NCBI RefSeq assembly: GCF_021390435.2
Contig: NZ_JAJVCN010000002.1
Coordinates: 1,922,001-1,986,000 of the forward strand
Direction of reading: 5' to 3'
Origin: Kibdelosporangium philippinense
GTDB taxonomy: Bacteria; Actinomycetota; Actinomycetes; Mycobacteriales; Pseudonocardiaceae
Length of the DNA: 64,000 nt
A program made the translations under genes and the position numbers. Positions within the stretch are counted from its first letter, which is position 1. Each line of letters starts with the position of its first letter. Positions 22,657 through 32,336 of this stretch are shown here, piece after piece. The notes under the pieces are model-generated. The model saw only the letters and a program-made list of their open reading frames with translations. It was not told the DNA's origin and made no database searches.

Positions 22657-24375
22657 CTAGTTCACACATGGCGCGCCGTTCGAGCCGATCCGCGGCGGTT
22701 GCTGCTGCTTGACGCCGCCAGCGGGCGGGTCGAGCTGCAGCATCGGCTGCGCGGAGAAGCGGTTGGTCGCGGTGTAGTCCTTGCCGAGCAGGATGACCAC
22801 GTGGCCTTTGGGCACGTTCGCGTCCTGCTCCGCTGTGTAGCTCCCGCCGAGTGCCTCCGCGACCTTGTCGCCGTTGACCTTCTCGCCGCGCGCGTACCGG
22901 ACCACGGTCTTCGTCCTTGCCGTCGCGGGAGCCGTTTCACCTGCCGTGAAGCCCTGGCCCGAGAGCGTCTCCGAGACCTGATCGGCGAGGCCAGTCTTGC
23001 CGTTGCCGTTGCGCACGTCGACGGTGATCGCCTTGTTGCCCGTGTCGGCTGGCTGGCCGCCACCCGACGGTGCGCCGGACGCCGGCGCCTGCCCACCGAG
23101 CAGGCCCTGGACGAACGTCTTGACCTCGGCAGGCTTGATCTCGATCGCGTCGCCGTCGTCGGGGGTCTTGAGGTCGATCCGGCCGGTCGGGATGGTCTTG
23201 AAGTCCAGCGCCCCGCCGGTCATGCCCTGCATCTGTTTGGCGAACTGGACGACGTTCCAACCCTGGTCGAGCACGATCGACTTCTTGATCGCGGCGAGCA
23301 GTTTGTCCAGCTTGCTCTGATCGGTCAGGGTGCCCGCGCTGAGCACCTTGCCTGCCATGGACTTCATGAAGACCTGCTGGCGCACGATCCGGTCGAGGTC
23401 GCCGTTGGGCAGGCCGTGCCGCTGGCGCACGAACTGCAGCGCCTGAGCTCCGGACACTTCCTGCTCGCCGGCCGCGAACCGGGCGCCTGAGTAGCTGTCG
23501 TTGACCGACTTGACCAGGCAGACCGGCACACCGCCGACCGCATCGGTGATCTCGGAGAAGCCGAGCAGGTTGACCTCGGCGTAGTGGTCGATCTTCGCGC
23601 CGGTCAGCTTCTGGATGGTGTCGATGAGGGTCTTCGCGCCCTCCTGGCTGGACTCGACCTCCAGTTGCTGCTGGCTCTTGCCTGGCTTCTTCTGCAGCTC
23701 GCGCATGGCGTCGTTCTTGGCTCGCGCGTACGCCGAGTTGATCTTGTGTTTGCCGTATCCACCGGGGATGTCGACGTACGAGTCACGCGGGATCGAGATG
23801 CCGACCGCTTTGCTGCCGTCGTTTGGGATACGCATCAGGATCAGTGTGTCGGTGTTCAGCACGCCGTCGGCCTTGCCGCCGTTCAGCTTGGCCAGCAGCT
23901 CCTTGGACAGCGGGTTGCCCTGCGCGTCCACCCGGCTGTCCAGGCCGACCAGCAGGATGTCGGTCGCGCCGTCGGCGGGCTTCGGGCCGCCTCCGCCCTC
24001 GCCGATCACGTTCGCTGTGGTGTAGCCACCGACGATCTCGTTGTATTTGCCGTAGCCGTAACCGGTGGCGCTGAGGATCACCAAGGAGACGACGGCGATC
24101 AGGACCTTGCCGCCGATCCGATTCGGTCGCTGCGGCTCAACGACCGGCCGCGGCCGTGAACGCTCGCGCGGCGGAGCCACGCGGCTGCGCGCTGGGGCGT
24201 CCCGGTCGTCTCCTCTGTCACGCAGCGGCGTACGGGAGGGTTGGTCGCGACTAGACGGCGCCGGTTGGATCCGACGGCGCGGTGGCGCACCCTGCTGACC
24301 ACGCGGCGGTACCGGACGTCCTCCTCGGCCCTGGTCGCCTGCGCGGCCGCTCGACCTCGGCGGCCCGTACTCCAA
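22657..24375 (-). CDS. LytR-CpsA-Psr (LCP) cell-wall ligase
   Basis: A 572-residue membrane protein: a disordered, Arg/Pro-rich cytosolic N-terminus (1-85), one transmembrane helix (VLIAVVSLVILSATGYG), an extracellular LCP domain (about 125-350) and a LytR_C domain (about 450-545; KAITVDVRNGNGKTGLADQ). Family hallmarks include LLVGLDSR, NTDTLILMRI, ISIPRDSYVDIPG, KINSAYA and a region with QFVRQRHGLPNGDLDRI. LCP enzymes transfer lipid-linked glycopolymers onto peptidoglycan; in this order that would be arabinogalactan or teichoic-acid-like polymers. The 225 bp upstream show no gene and likely hold its promoter. Confidence 0.9.
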   Translation of the reverse strand: MEYGPPRSSGRAGDQGRGGRPVPPRGQQGAPPRRRIQPAPSSRDQPSRTPLRDRGDDRDAPARSRVAPPRERSRPRPVVEPQRPNRIGGKVLIAVVSLVILSATGYGYGKYNEIVGGYTTANVIGEGGGGPKPADGATDILLVGLDSRVDAQGNPLSKELLAKLNGGKADGVLNTDTLILMRIPNDGSKAVGISIPRDSYVDIPGGYGKHKINSAYARAKNDAMRELQKKPGKSQQQLEVESSQEGAKTLIDTIQKLTGAKIDHYAEVNLLGFSEITDAVGGVPVCLVKSVNDSYSGARFAAGEQEVSGAQALQFVRQRHGLPNGDLDRIVRQQVFMKSMAGKVLSAGTLTDQSKLDKLLAAIKKSIVLDQGWNVVQFAKQMQGMTGGALDFKTIPTGRIDLKTPDDGDAIEIKPAEVKTFVQGLLGGQAPASGAPSGGGQPADTGNKAITVDVRNGNGKTGLADQVSETLSGQGFTAGETAPATARTKTVVRYARGEKVNGDKVAEALGGSYTAEQDANVPKGHVVILLGKDYTATNRFSAQPMLQLDPPAGGVKQQQPPRIGSNGAPCVN

Positions 24376-24601
24376 CTACCTCTCCTGTCAGCTCAGGTGT
24401 GCCCGTTGTCCCGACTACCTATCGGACGCGCAGGGAGGGCATCTGGTTGTCGGTAGGGTGGCACACCGTCATCGACATGGTGTCGACCACACCGTGATAC
24501 GGCGTGCCGCGACCGGTTCACCCGGCCACTTTCCCGGTCCTGACCTGCGATCGCTCCCACAGCATCGGATGGCGCGTTTTGTGCGCCACATCCATACGAG
24601 G

Positions 24602-26536
24602 CTACCTAGCGCTGGCGACTGTCGCTTTCGTACGGAGCCTGAGGAGTGTGACCCGGCCCGCAATCGTGAGTGCGACGACCACCGTGGCGCCGTGTACGAC
24701 CGTGCCGAACGGGCTCCACGTGGACAGGATCGGCGGGACGCAGGCGGCCGCGGTGAGTAGCCACGGCCATGTCTTGCCGGATTTGCCGGTATGCACCACG
24801 TGCAGCAGGTATCCGCCAAGCATCAGGTGGATCAGGTTGGCCAGCGGGTCCAGTGCCATTCCGACCAGGGCGGGCGCGCCCACGTGCCAGGTCACGCCGG
24901 TGACCGCGAATCCGAGGACGCCCAAGGTCGCGTAGCCGACGCCGAGGGCGCACGCGAGTGCCTGGACGCCGTTGACCGGGCCCGCCAAAGCGGCCACCGG
25001 GCGCGGGCGCCGCTCGTACCAGAAGAACGCGACAAGGGTCGCGGCTGTGATCATCGAGACCGCCAGCCAGGTGCGCGGCCGCGCGAACCACTCAAGGCCG
25101 ACAGAGCTGGTCAACCCGGCGTACAGCAGGACGATCCCGACGTACACGAGGTAGACCGTCATGGGCCTTGATCGCAGGAAGCCGACGGCTCTTGCCGGGA
25201 TCCAGTCGAAGTTGCGGACCGTGCAGGCCAGGCTGACCTGGGCGATCCCGAGCAACGGCAGGTAACGCAGAAACACGAAGCCGACGAGAGCGGCGACGGC
25301 CACGCCGATCAGCACCGGCCGGGGGACCCGGCGCAGCGGCCCGTCCTCCCAATGAAACGCCAGCTGGCCGAATCCGAGAGCCAGCAACAATCCGCTGACC
25401 AACAGGTATGCGTCGGTCGAGCCGACCACGTGGACCACCGTGGAGCCGACGAGGCACGCCACCGGAACCACAGCCCTGAATCGCTCGTAGAGCCATTCCA
25501 TCGCGGGACAGGCAGCGACCGTGATCAGGAAAATGCCGAGCACCCAAAGCGGTTCGAGCACAAGCGAACCGACCGACGCGATCGCACCTTCGGGCGCGTC
25601 CAGCAGTTCCAGGGTCAGCGGAATGAGCAGCCACGCCAACACAAAGGCGAACACCGGCCGAAGCAACGCGTGGATCCGGATCGCGAGGTACGCGCCGTAG
25701 TCACCTGCGGAAGACCGCCACGCCAGCACGTTCGCGTGCCCGCCCGCGAAGAACAACAACGGCGCGAGCTGCAGTAACCAGAAGCCGCTCGCGTGCGTGA
25801 ACGCGAGGACGGTTTCGCCGACCACGATCCCGGCCATGCTCAGCACCCGCAGCATCGACATGTAATCCACGGGTGGCGCTTTCGGTGCGCAGGGGCTGGT
25901 ATTGGCACGTCGGTTCCACAGCGGGCGTCCAGCGAACAGGAAGATCACCACGATCAGGCCAACCGCCCATGACGAGATCGGCTCGGCCCGCGGCGGTCCC
26001 CACCGCTGGTGCCACGAGTTGACCACCAGGCCGACCGTGTAGACGTCGGCGACCATTGCGCACAGTCCCGCCGAGTTCTGCGGGTTGAGCTCGCATTGCT
26101 TGTGCATGTCCCGCGACAGTTGATCGTCGAGCCTGCGGCGCAGGTCCGCAGGCAACGGGTGGCCTTTTTTCTCGGCGTACCGGAGTAAGTCGTAGCCGAG
26201 ATCGTGCGCCTTGCATCCGACGCTGTAATCCCATCGAGTGTTCTCGTCCCCCAGTGGCGTCGAACATCCGCCGTCGGCGTGGACTGCGCGCATTGTTCCG
26301 TCCGGCGCACGCATCCGGCCGGGTACAACTTTTTCCACAGCGGTGAAGTCCGCGGGCAGTAAAGCGATCGGGTCGACCCCGGAAGCGGGGTCGAGCAAGG
26401 CTTCGATGGCGTTGGCTGCGGCCTCGAAATCGCTGCCCGGCGCAACCACGTCGGACGGCGGAGCCGGACGTGACGCGACTATTCCGAATGTCAATGCCGC
26501 GATCGTGACCGCCAACACCCCCAGCAACCTGCGCAC
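24602..26536 (-). CDS. prokaryotic phospholipase A2 fused to acyltransferase-3-like membrane domain
   Basis: GTG 26536 is favoured because it directly precedes a signal-type helix (RRLLGVLAVTIAALTFGIV); an ATG at 26626 would add 30 residues and leave 4 bp to the divergent gene. Residues about 85-180 match prokaryotic phospholipase A2: a C-S-T-P loop, SVGCKAHDLGYDLL with the catalytic His-Asp, LDDQLSRDMHKQC and a final Cys-x-x-V-A-D-V-Y. After that come about ten transmembrane helices beginning DYMSMLRVLSMAGIVVG, of acyltransferase-3 type. A protein both hydrolysing and moving acyl groups would fit lipid or polymer remodelling at the outer membrane face. Separate genes are the norm; the fusion is unusual. 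Confidence 0.7.
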   Translation of the reverse strand: MRRLLGVLAVTIAALTFGIVASRPAPPSDVVAPGSDFEAAANAIEALLDPASGVDPIALLPADFTAVEKVVPGRMRAPDGTMRAVHADGGCSTPLGDENTRWDYSVGCKAHDLGYDLLRYAEKKGHPLPADLRRRLDDQLSRDMHKQCELNPQNSAGLCAMVADVYTVGLVVNSWHQRWGPPRAEPISSWAVGLIVVIFLFAGRPLWNRRANTSPCAPKAPPVDYMSMLRVLSMAGIVVGETVLAFTHASGFWLLQLAPLLFFAGGHANVLAWRSSAGDYGAYLAIRIHALLRPVFAFVLAWLLIPLTLELLDAPEGAIASVGSLVLEPLWVLGIFLITVAACPAMEWLYERFRAVVPVACLVGSTVVHVVGSTDAYLLVSGLLLALGFGQLAFHWEDGPLRRVPRPVLIGVAVAALVGFVFLRYLPLLGIAQVSLACTVRNFDWIPARAVGFLRSRPMTVYLVYVGIVLLYAGLTSSVGLEWFARPRTWLAVSMITAATLVAFFWYERRPRPVAALAGPVNGVQALACALGVGYATLGVLGFAVTGVTWHVGAPALVGMALDPLANLIHLMLGGYLLHVVHTGKSGKTWPWLLTAAACVPPILSTWSPFGTVVHGATVVVALTIAGRVTLLRLRTKATVASAR

Positions 26537-26630
26537 ACACCGAAAGTACCGTTCTGCGTGGAGACTGTCGGTAAGGGTGGCCCACTGGATCCGGTACGGC
26601 CAGCCGGGTTGTTCGGGCAGGATCAACGCT

Positions 26631-29600
26631 ATGTCCTCCGGCCCGAACGAATTGGGAGAGCTGCTTCGCGCTCACCGGGTCCGCGCTGGGCTGACCCAGC
26701 AGGAGCTCGCTGACCGGGCCGAAGTGAGTGTCCGCGCGGTGCGCTACATCGAACAAGGCCGGGTCGCCAAGCCACGTCCCGCGTCCATGCGCAGGCTCGC
26801 GGAGGTCGTCGGGCTGGTCCTGGACGGCCGGACCGAACTGCGGATCGACGTACTCGGCCAATTGAGCGTGCGGACCGGTGCCGGGCCGGTCGACATCGGA
26901 CCGTCGATGCCGCGGTCGCTGCTCGCGTTGCTGGCGCTGCAGCCCAACCGGGTCGTCACCCGCGAGGAGATCGTGGACGTCCTGTGGGGCGAGCACCCGC
27001 CGAAGTCCTCGATGAACCTCGTTTATACATATGTAGCAAGACTTAGACGTTCGCTCGATCCGGCACAGCCGATCGTCGCGGCACACGGCGGCTACCTGCT
27101 GAAAATCGACGAGACCGGCCTCGACGCGTTGCGGTTCGACGAACTGGCCAGCCGGGCGCGTGCGCTCGCGGCGGAGGATCCGCACACCGCGGAGGCGAAC
27201 TTCGTGGAAGCCCTGCAGTGCTGGCGGGGCAGCGTGCTGTCCGACATGCCAGACCGGCTGCGTCAACATCCGGCCGCCATGGCTCTCGCCCAGCGCCGCC
27301 TGGCCGCGGCCTTGAGCTACGCGGACCTGGCCATGGCGTTGGGCCAGCATGAGCAGGCAGCGGTTCAACTGCAGCGCTTGTCCGGCGAGGATCCGTTGCA
27401 CGGTGGCCTGCACGAAGGCCTCAACGCCCGGTTGATGCTGGCGTTGGCCGGATCCGGGCAGCAGGCCGTCGCACTGCGCCTGTTCGCCGACGTACGCGAT
27501 CGCCTCGCCGATGAACTCGGCGTCCGGCCGGGAGCGGAGATGCGCGAGGCGCACCTGCGGATCCTGCAGCGGGAAGCGCCAACCACACCGGCGGTGGCTC
27601 CGCCGACGGGCCGTAGCGTCCCGGCCCAGCTGCCTGCGGACGTCACGGGATTCGCTGGCCGCGAGGCCCAACTCGAGTCCCTCGACGCCTTGGTCCCCGA
27701 GGGCAGCCAGGCCAGTGCGGTGGTCATCGTGACCATCGAAGGCATCGCGGGCGTCGGCAAAACCGCGCTGGCGGTGCATTGGGCGCACCGGGTCCGCGAC
27801 CAGTACCCGGACGGCCAGTTGTACGTCGACCTGCGTGGATACGCCGCTGGCGCGCCAGTTCGGCCACTGGACGCGTTGTCCCGCTTCCTGCATGCCCTTG
27901 GCGTGCCAGCCGAGCAGGTGCCGATCGACGTCGAAGAGGGCATGGGCCTGTACCGGACGTTGCTGGCCAGCCGGAGGGTCCTGATCGTGCTGGACAACGC
28001 GAGCGGCGTGGATCAGGTCCGGCCGCTGCTGCCAGGCAGCGCCGGGTGTCTGGTCCTGGTCACGAGCCGCGGCCGCCTCGGTGGGTTGTCCGCGCGCGAA
28101 GGCGCCTACCGGCTGGCCTTGGACGGCCTGCACCCGGACGAAGCCAAGGCCTTGCTGGCGCGCAGCATCGGCCCCGACCGGATGCGCGACGAATCCGCGT
28201 CGGTCGAGGATCTGCTGGAGGCCTGCGCGTATCTGCCGCTGGCGTTGCGCATCGCTGCGGCCAACATCAATTCCGGGCCGCACACCGAGATCGCGGGGTA
28301 CACCGCGGATCTTCGTCGGCAGGGCAGGCTCGCCGGGCTGACCGTCGAAGGCGACGAGCAGGGTGCGGTCCGAGCCGCGTTCGATCTGTCCTACGCGCAG
28401 CTGGAACCCGACTCGCAGAACTTGTTCCGGTTGCTTGGATTGATTCCCGGCTCGGACTTCTCGGTCGATGCCGCGATCGCGTTGACCGGCGGCACTCCGA
28501 CAAAGGTGCGTCGCGGAATCGGCCATCTCGTGTCGGCGAACCTCGTGCACCCCGAAGCCGGGGACCGCTACGGACTGCACGACCTGCTGGCCGAATACGC
28601 GAGCCTGCGGGCCCGCGAGGACGATGCCGTGGTCGCGCTGGATCAGCTGCTCGACTTCTACCTGCACACCGCGCATACCGCGACCAGCCTGCTGTTCCCG
28701 GACACGTCCCGGCTGCCGGTGCCCAAGATGGTCGAGGGCGCGCACGTGCTCGCCCTGGCCGACGAGACCGACGCCGTCAGCTGGCTGGACGCCGAACGCC
28801 CCAACCTGATCGCAGCCGTGAACTGGGCCGCGGCGAACGGGCCGCGCCGGTACGCCTGGCAGATCACCGACGTCCTGCGCGGCTACTTCATCAGCCGCGG
28901 GCACGGTGTCGACGGCCTGGAAATCTGCCACACCGCGCTCGACGCGGCGAGGCAGGAGGACGATCAACTGGCCGAGGCCTCGATGCTCGACATCCTCGGC
29001 CTCGTCTACTACAACCTCAGCGACTACCAGCGCGCGATCACGCACCACAACGAGGCACTGGCGCTCAACCGCCGGATCAACAACCGCGCGGGCGAGGCGG
29101 CTTCGCTGCACAACCTTGGCCGTGTGCACTCGCAATTGGGCAGGCCCGCGCAGGCAGCCAGCTACTACTCGCAGGCGCTGACCATCAACCGGGAGACCGA
29201 CAACCGCGTCGGCGAGGCGACCGGGCTGAACTACATCGGCGTCGCGCAACTGTCGCTCGGTCGTCCGGATCAAGCACTGAACTGGCACAAACAATCGATC
29301 ACGTTGGCGCGCGAACTGGGCAACCGGTACGTCGAGGCGCGAGCGTTGAACGGCGCCGGGCTCGCCCATTGGGCCATGGGGGAACTGGACAACTCCGTGC
29401 AGTGCCATCTGCGCGCGCTTGCCACGTGCCGCCAGCTCGGCGACCGCCATGGCGAGGTCAGCACGATCATCTGCCTCGCTGAGACCCATTGCGACGCTGG
29501 CCGCTATCGGCGCGCGGTCGTCTTGGCGCGCACAGGAATCACGCAAGGGCGCCAACTCGGGGAGCGACGCCACGAAGTCAGCGGGCTGGACATCGTGGCG

Positions 29601-30065
29601 ACTGCGCACATGCGTCGTGGCCACACGGACATCGCGTTGGGCCACTACCGCGAGGCGCTGCAATTGGCCAGGGATATCGAGTTCCGGTACGGCGAGACCT
29701 CCGTCCTGATTGGAATGTCCGCCGCGCTGCGCCGATCTGGCCACGTCGCCGAGGCGCTCACGGCAGCACGGGACGCTCTCGCGGTCATGCGTGACTCGGG
29801 CATGCGTTTGCTTGAGGCTCGCGCGTTGACGGTCCTCGCATTGGGCCACCTTGCCTTCAACGACTTCTCACGGGCGTACGACCATGCACAGCAGGCGTTG
29901 ACCATTGCCCGGAAAACGGGCCAGCGGCTGGTGGAGGCGAGGGCGCGGCAGGCGAAGAGCATGGTGCTGCGCGGTCTCGGCGAGACAGGGGACGCGATGG
30001 TCGAGCGCGGTGCCGCGGACGCGATTTTCACCGCGCTTGGGGTACCCCTTGCCGACGATCACTGA
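26631..30065 (+). CDS. AfsR/SARP-type regulator with XRE, NB-ARC and TPR domains
   Basis: A 1,144-residue multidomain regulator from ATG 26631. Order of domains: an XRE HTH (residues 5-60, RVRAGLTQQELADRAEVSVR), an OmpR-like DNA-binding and BTAD pair typical of SARPs (about 65-300, with SVRTGAGPVDIGPSMPRSLL and SADAL-like helical repeats), an NB-ARC ATPase with P-loop GIAGVGKT (about 371-378), and at least eight TPRs from about 770 to the end (for example LHNLGRVHSQLGRPAQA). SARP regulators activate secondary metabolism; XRE plus SARP in one chain is less common. It is divergent from the phospholipase fusion, with 94 bp between, and may control it. Confidence 0.85.
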   Translation: MSSGPNELGELLRAHRVRAGLTQQELADRAEVSVRAVRYIEQGRVAKPRPASMRRLAEVVGLVLDGRTELRIDVLGQLSVRTGAGPVDIGPSMPRSLLALLALQPNRVVTREEIVDVLWGEHPPKSSMNLVYTYVARLRRSLDPAQPIVAAHGGYLLKIDETGLDALRFDELASRARALAAEDPHTAEANFVEALQCWRGSVLSDMPDRLRQHPAAMALAQRRLAAALSYADLAMALGQHEQAAVQLQRLSGEDPLHGGLHEGLNARLMLALAGSGQQAVALRLFADVRDRLADELGVRPGAEMREAHLRILQREAPTTPAVAPPTGRSVPAQLPADVTGFAGREAQLESLDALVPEGSQASAVVIVTIEGIAGVGKTALAVHWAHRVRDQYPDGQLYVDLRGYAAGAPVRPLDALSRFLHALGVPAEQVPIDVEEGMGLYRTLLASRRVLIVLDNASGVDQVRPLLPGSAGCLVLVTSRGRLGGLSAREGAYRLALDGLHPDEAKALLARSIGPDRMRDESASVEDLLEACAYLPLALRIAAANINSGPHTEIAGYTADLRRQGRLAGLTVEGDEQGAVRAAFDLSYAQLEPDSQNLFRLLGLIPGSDFSVDAAIALTGGTPTKVRRGIGHLVSANLVHPEAGDRYGLHDLLAEYASLRAREDDAVVALDQLLDFYLHTAHTATSLLFPDTSRLPVPKMVEGAHVLALADETDAVSWLDAERPNLIAAVNWAAANGPRRYAWQITDVLRGYFISRGHGVDGLEICHTALDAARQEDDQLAEASMLDILGLVYYNLSDYQRAITHHNEALALNRRINNRAGEAASLHNLGRVHSQLGRPAQAASYYSQALTINRETDNRVGEATGLNYIGVAQLSLGRPDQALNWHKQSITLARELGNRYVEARALNGAGLAHWAMGELDNSVQCHLRALATCRQLGDRHGEVSTIICLAETHCDAGRYRRAVVLARTGITQGRQLGERRHEVSGLDIVATAHMRRGHTDIALGHYREALQLARDIEFRYGETSVLIGMSAALRRSGHVAEALTAARDALAVMRDSGMRLLEARALTVLALGHLAFNDFSRAYDHAQQALTIARKTGQRLVEARARQAKSMVLRGLGETGDAMVERGAADAIFTALGVPLADDH

Positions 30066-30432
30066 GCAGATGTCGATCTTCTCGAGAAGCCCGGAGCGTA
30101 TTACGACATACCCCCCGATGCCGTAATACGCCGTCCGGGCATCTCGAACGGTAGTCGTCGTCAGTGGATCTCCAGTGAAGATTCCCTGTACTTCCGAACG
30201 CTGTTCAACGGCAACACTTAACGGCGTTTGACCAGCGAAAATGCCCGTCACCTCAATCCGTGACCGGCAATTTGTCACCGAAAATCGGCAGTTGGATTCA
30301 CATCTTCGCGTTGTTCGGTGATAGGCGGGGCTCTACGGTAGGGCTGAACTCGTTGGCGCGTTTGGCGCAATGTCCAGACCGTTCGTCGCCGGTCACCCAT
30401 TCGGGCCCAGGCCGGGTGTCAACACTGGACAC
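30066..30432. other. intergenic region without a supported gene
   Basis: This 367-bp stretch follows the large regulator. A minus-strand frame crosses it but lacks a credible start and shows no family features. Visible structures: a TTCTCGAGAA palindrome near 30080 and ATTACG/CGTAAT inverted repeat (about 30099-30126), possibly a regulator site. The last part should contain the promoter of the SDR gene. Confidence 0.5.
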
Positions 30433-31320
30433 ATGAGGTTCTTGGACGGGAAGGCAGTGGTCATCACCGGGGCTGGGCGCGGCCTTGGCGAGGCGTTCGC
30501 ACTGCACGCCGCCCATGCGGGGGCGGCGGTCGTGGTCAACGACATCGATGGTGACCTGGCCGAACGGACCGCGGAGAATATCCGCGCGCAGGGTGGCAAG
30601 GTCGTTGCCAGCGGCCACTCGGTCGCGGATCCGGGCCAGGCGCAGGAGATCATCGATTTGTGCGTCCGGGAATTCGGCGCCGTACACGGCTTGATCAACA
30701 ATGCTGGCCTCAACTACGAGGCCCTGCCGTGGGACGAGGAAATCGACCAGATGAGGGAGCTGGTCGAAGTCAACGTCCTCGGGGTGATGTACATGGGTGT
30801 CGCGGCCGCGCGCCAGATGCGTGCACAGGGCGGCGGTTCGATCGTGAACGTGTCGTCCGGGGCGCACCTTGGACAGCGCAAGCTGGGGACGTACGCGGCA
30901 TCCAAAGGCGCCGTCGCGTCGCTGACGTATTCATGGGCACTGGACATGGAGGAGGCAGGGATCCGCGTCAACGCGTTGTGCCCGTTGGCGCACACCAGAA
31001 TGGTGTGGAAATCCGAGCGGTCACTGCGGGCCTGCCCGCCGGACCGTACGGCCAGCCGGATAGCGCCGGTCGCGCTGTTCCTGTTGTCCGACCGCGCGCA
31101 TGGGATCACTGGGCAGGTGGTCCGCTGCAACGGCCCTCAGTTGCACATCGTCGGGCAGCCGTACTTCAAGGCGCCGATCCTGGAGCGGGACGTCTGGGAT
31201 TCCGACGGTGTCGAGCATGCGTTCAACGAGGTGTTCCAAGCACATCTCGAGCCATACGGCCTGGAGAAGCGCCTTCCACCGCGGCTGCGCAAGTGGATCG
31301 TGCCGGCCACGGCCTCCTGA
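30433..31320 (+). CDS. short-chain dehydrogenase/reductase
   Basis: A 295-residue SDR from ATG 30433. The nucleotide-binding motif ITGAGRGLGEAF (about residues 11-22), LINNAGLNYEA (about 88-98), the catalytic Ser in NVSSGAHLGQ and TYAASKGAV (Tyr-x-x-x-Lys) are present. C-terminal extension of about 40 residues ends ERDVWDSDGVEHAF-like and KRLPPRLRKW. It would oxidise or reduce a carbonyl with NAD(P). Substrate unknown. It looks monocistronic, followed by a 12-bp hairpin. Confidence 0.85.
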   Translation: MRFLDGKAVVITGAGRGLGEAFALHAAHAGAAVVVNDIDGDLAERTAENIRAQGGKVVASGHSVADPGQAQEIIDLCVREFGAVHGLINNAGLNYEALPWDEEIDQMRELVEVNVLGVMYMGVAAARQMRAQGGGSIVNVSSGAHLGQRKLGTYAASKGAVASLTYSWALDMEEAGIRVNALCPLAHTRMVWKSERSLRACPPDRTASRIAPVALFLLSDRAHGITGQVVRCNGPQLHIVGQPYFKAPILERDVWDSDGVEHAFNEVFQAHLEPYGLEKRLPPRLRKWIVPATAS

Positions 31321-31327
31321 GTCGCTG

Positions 31328-31355
31328 ACGGAATGCCGGCTCGCCGGCATTCCGT
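31328..31355. terminator. 12-bp hairpin between convergent genes
   Basis: ACGGAATGCCGG (31328-31339) pairs with CCGGCATTCCGT (31344-31355) around CTCG. It separates the SDR stop from the convergent universal-stress gene and can act on both strands. Confidence 0.85.
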
Positions 31356-31368
31356 CGTCCACAGTGGA

Positions 31369-32256
31369 TCAAGGCGCGCGCAACACGGCGACCGGGCACT
31401 TCGCGTAGTGCAGAATCGCTTGGCTCACCGAGCCAAGCAACATGCGGCGCACCGAGCCGCGGCCATGGCTGCCCACGACGACCAAGTCCGCGTTCTGGCT
31501 CTGTTCCAGCAGCGCTTCGACCGGTTTGCTCATCGTGACGATGTGGCGCACGCGCACGTCTGGGTACTTGGCCGAATGCCCGGCCAGGTTCTCCGACAGC
31601 GCGAGCTTGGCCTGCTCGGTGATCTCATCCCAGTTCACATCCCACTCGCGGACCGGGGCGAGCGCGTCCAGCGGCAGATCGCTCCACGCGTGCACGGCAA
31701 CAAGTTCGGCGTCGTGCCGGGTGGCGTAGTCGAACGCGAAATCGACCGCTCTGACGCTCGTCGCGGATCCGTCCGCACCGACCACGACCCGGCGGTGGTT
31801 GGACGGATGGTCGGTTTCGCGCACCACAACGACCGGCGCGGCGACCGACCGGACCAGCTCCGCCGACGTGGAGCCGAGCAGCACCTGGTGTACGGCGCCG
31901 TGCCCGGATGAGCCGAGCACCAACAGGTTCGCGTGCGCGCCGAGCCTGCTGAGGACATCGACCGAGTCGCCAGGGACTAGCTCTCCGGTGACGTCGTTGC
32001 CACCCGCCAACGGCCTGCACTCCTCGACGAGGTCGTCGACGAGTTTCTGGTACTCGGTACGGAACGGGTCCTCCGAGAGGACCAGCGCCTCGGTCCGTAG
32101 CTGGGTGAGTTCGGTCAACGGCCAGCGGAACGCGTGCACGATCGTCAGGCGCCTGCGCCGGGTCGCGGCCTCTCTGGCCGCCCAGTGCGCGGCCCGCCGC
32201 GCGGCAGGGGAGCCGTCGTAACCGACCACGACGGCGTCGTGCGCGGATTCGGACAT
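31369..32256 (-). CDS. universal stress protein, two UspA domains
   Basis: A 295-residue tandem UspA protein. ATG 32256 is preferred over a GTG/ATG further upstream because the domain starts directly (AVVVGYDGSPAARRAAHWA). Each half ends in an ATP-binding G-x(2)-G-x(9)-G-S/T loop: LGSSGHGAVHQVLLGSTSA in the first half and VGSHGRGSVRRMLLGSVSQ in the second. Such tandem proteins bind ATP and accumulate in stress or hypoxia in actinobacteria. It is divergent from the PucR gene with 80 bp between. Confidence 0.9.
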   Translation of the reverse strand: MSESAHDAVVVGYDGSPAARRAAHWAAREAATRRRRLTIVHAFRWPLTELTQLRTEALVLSEDPFRTEYQKLVDDLVEECRPLAGGNDVTGELVPGDSVDVLSRLGAHANLLVLGSSGHGAVHQVLLGSTSAELVRSVAAPVVVVRETDHPSNHRRVVVGADGSATSVRAVDFAFDYATRHDAELVAVHAWSDLPLDALAPVREWDVNWDEITEQAKLALSENLAGHSAKYPDVRVRHIVTMSKPVEALLEQSQNADLVVVGSHGRGSVRRMLLGSVSQAILHYAKCPVAVLRAP

Positions 32257-32336
32257 CGCGTCTCCTTTGGTCTCGTGCGTCGCTCGTTCGGTGTTCCTTT
32301 CCGGTTGTCCGTGTCGCCGCGTGCGACAGTGACCCG

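Noticed and set aside
25701..29849. A 1,382-codon minus-strand open frame opposite the large regulator and part of the phospholipase gene
   Set aside because: It is a shadow frame produced by high GC third positions; it crosses two well-supported genes and shows no domain character (Arg/His/Gln-rich).
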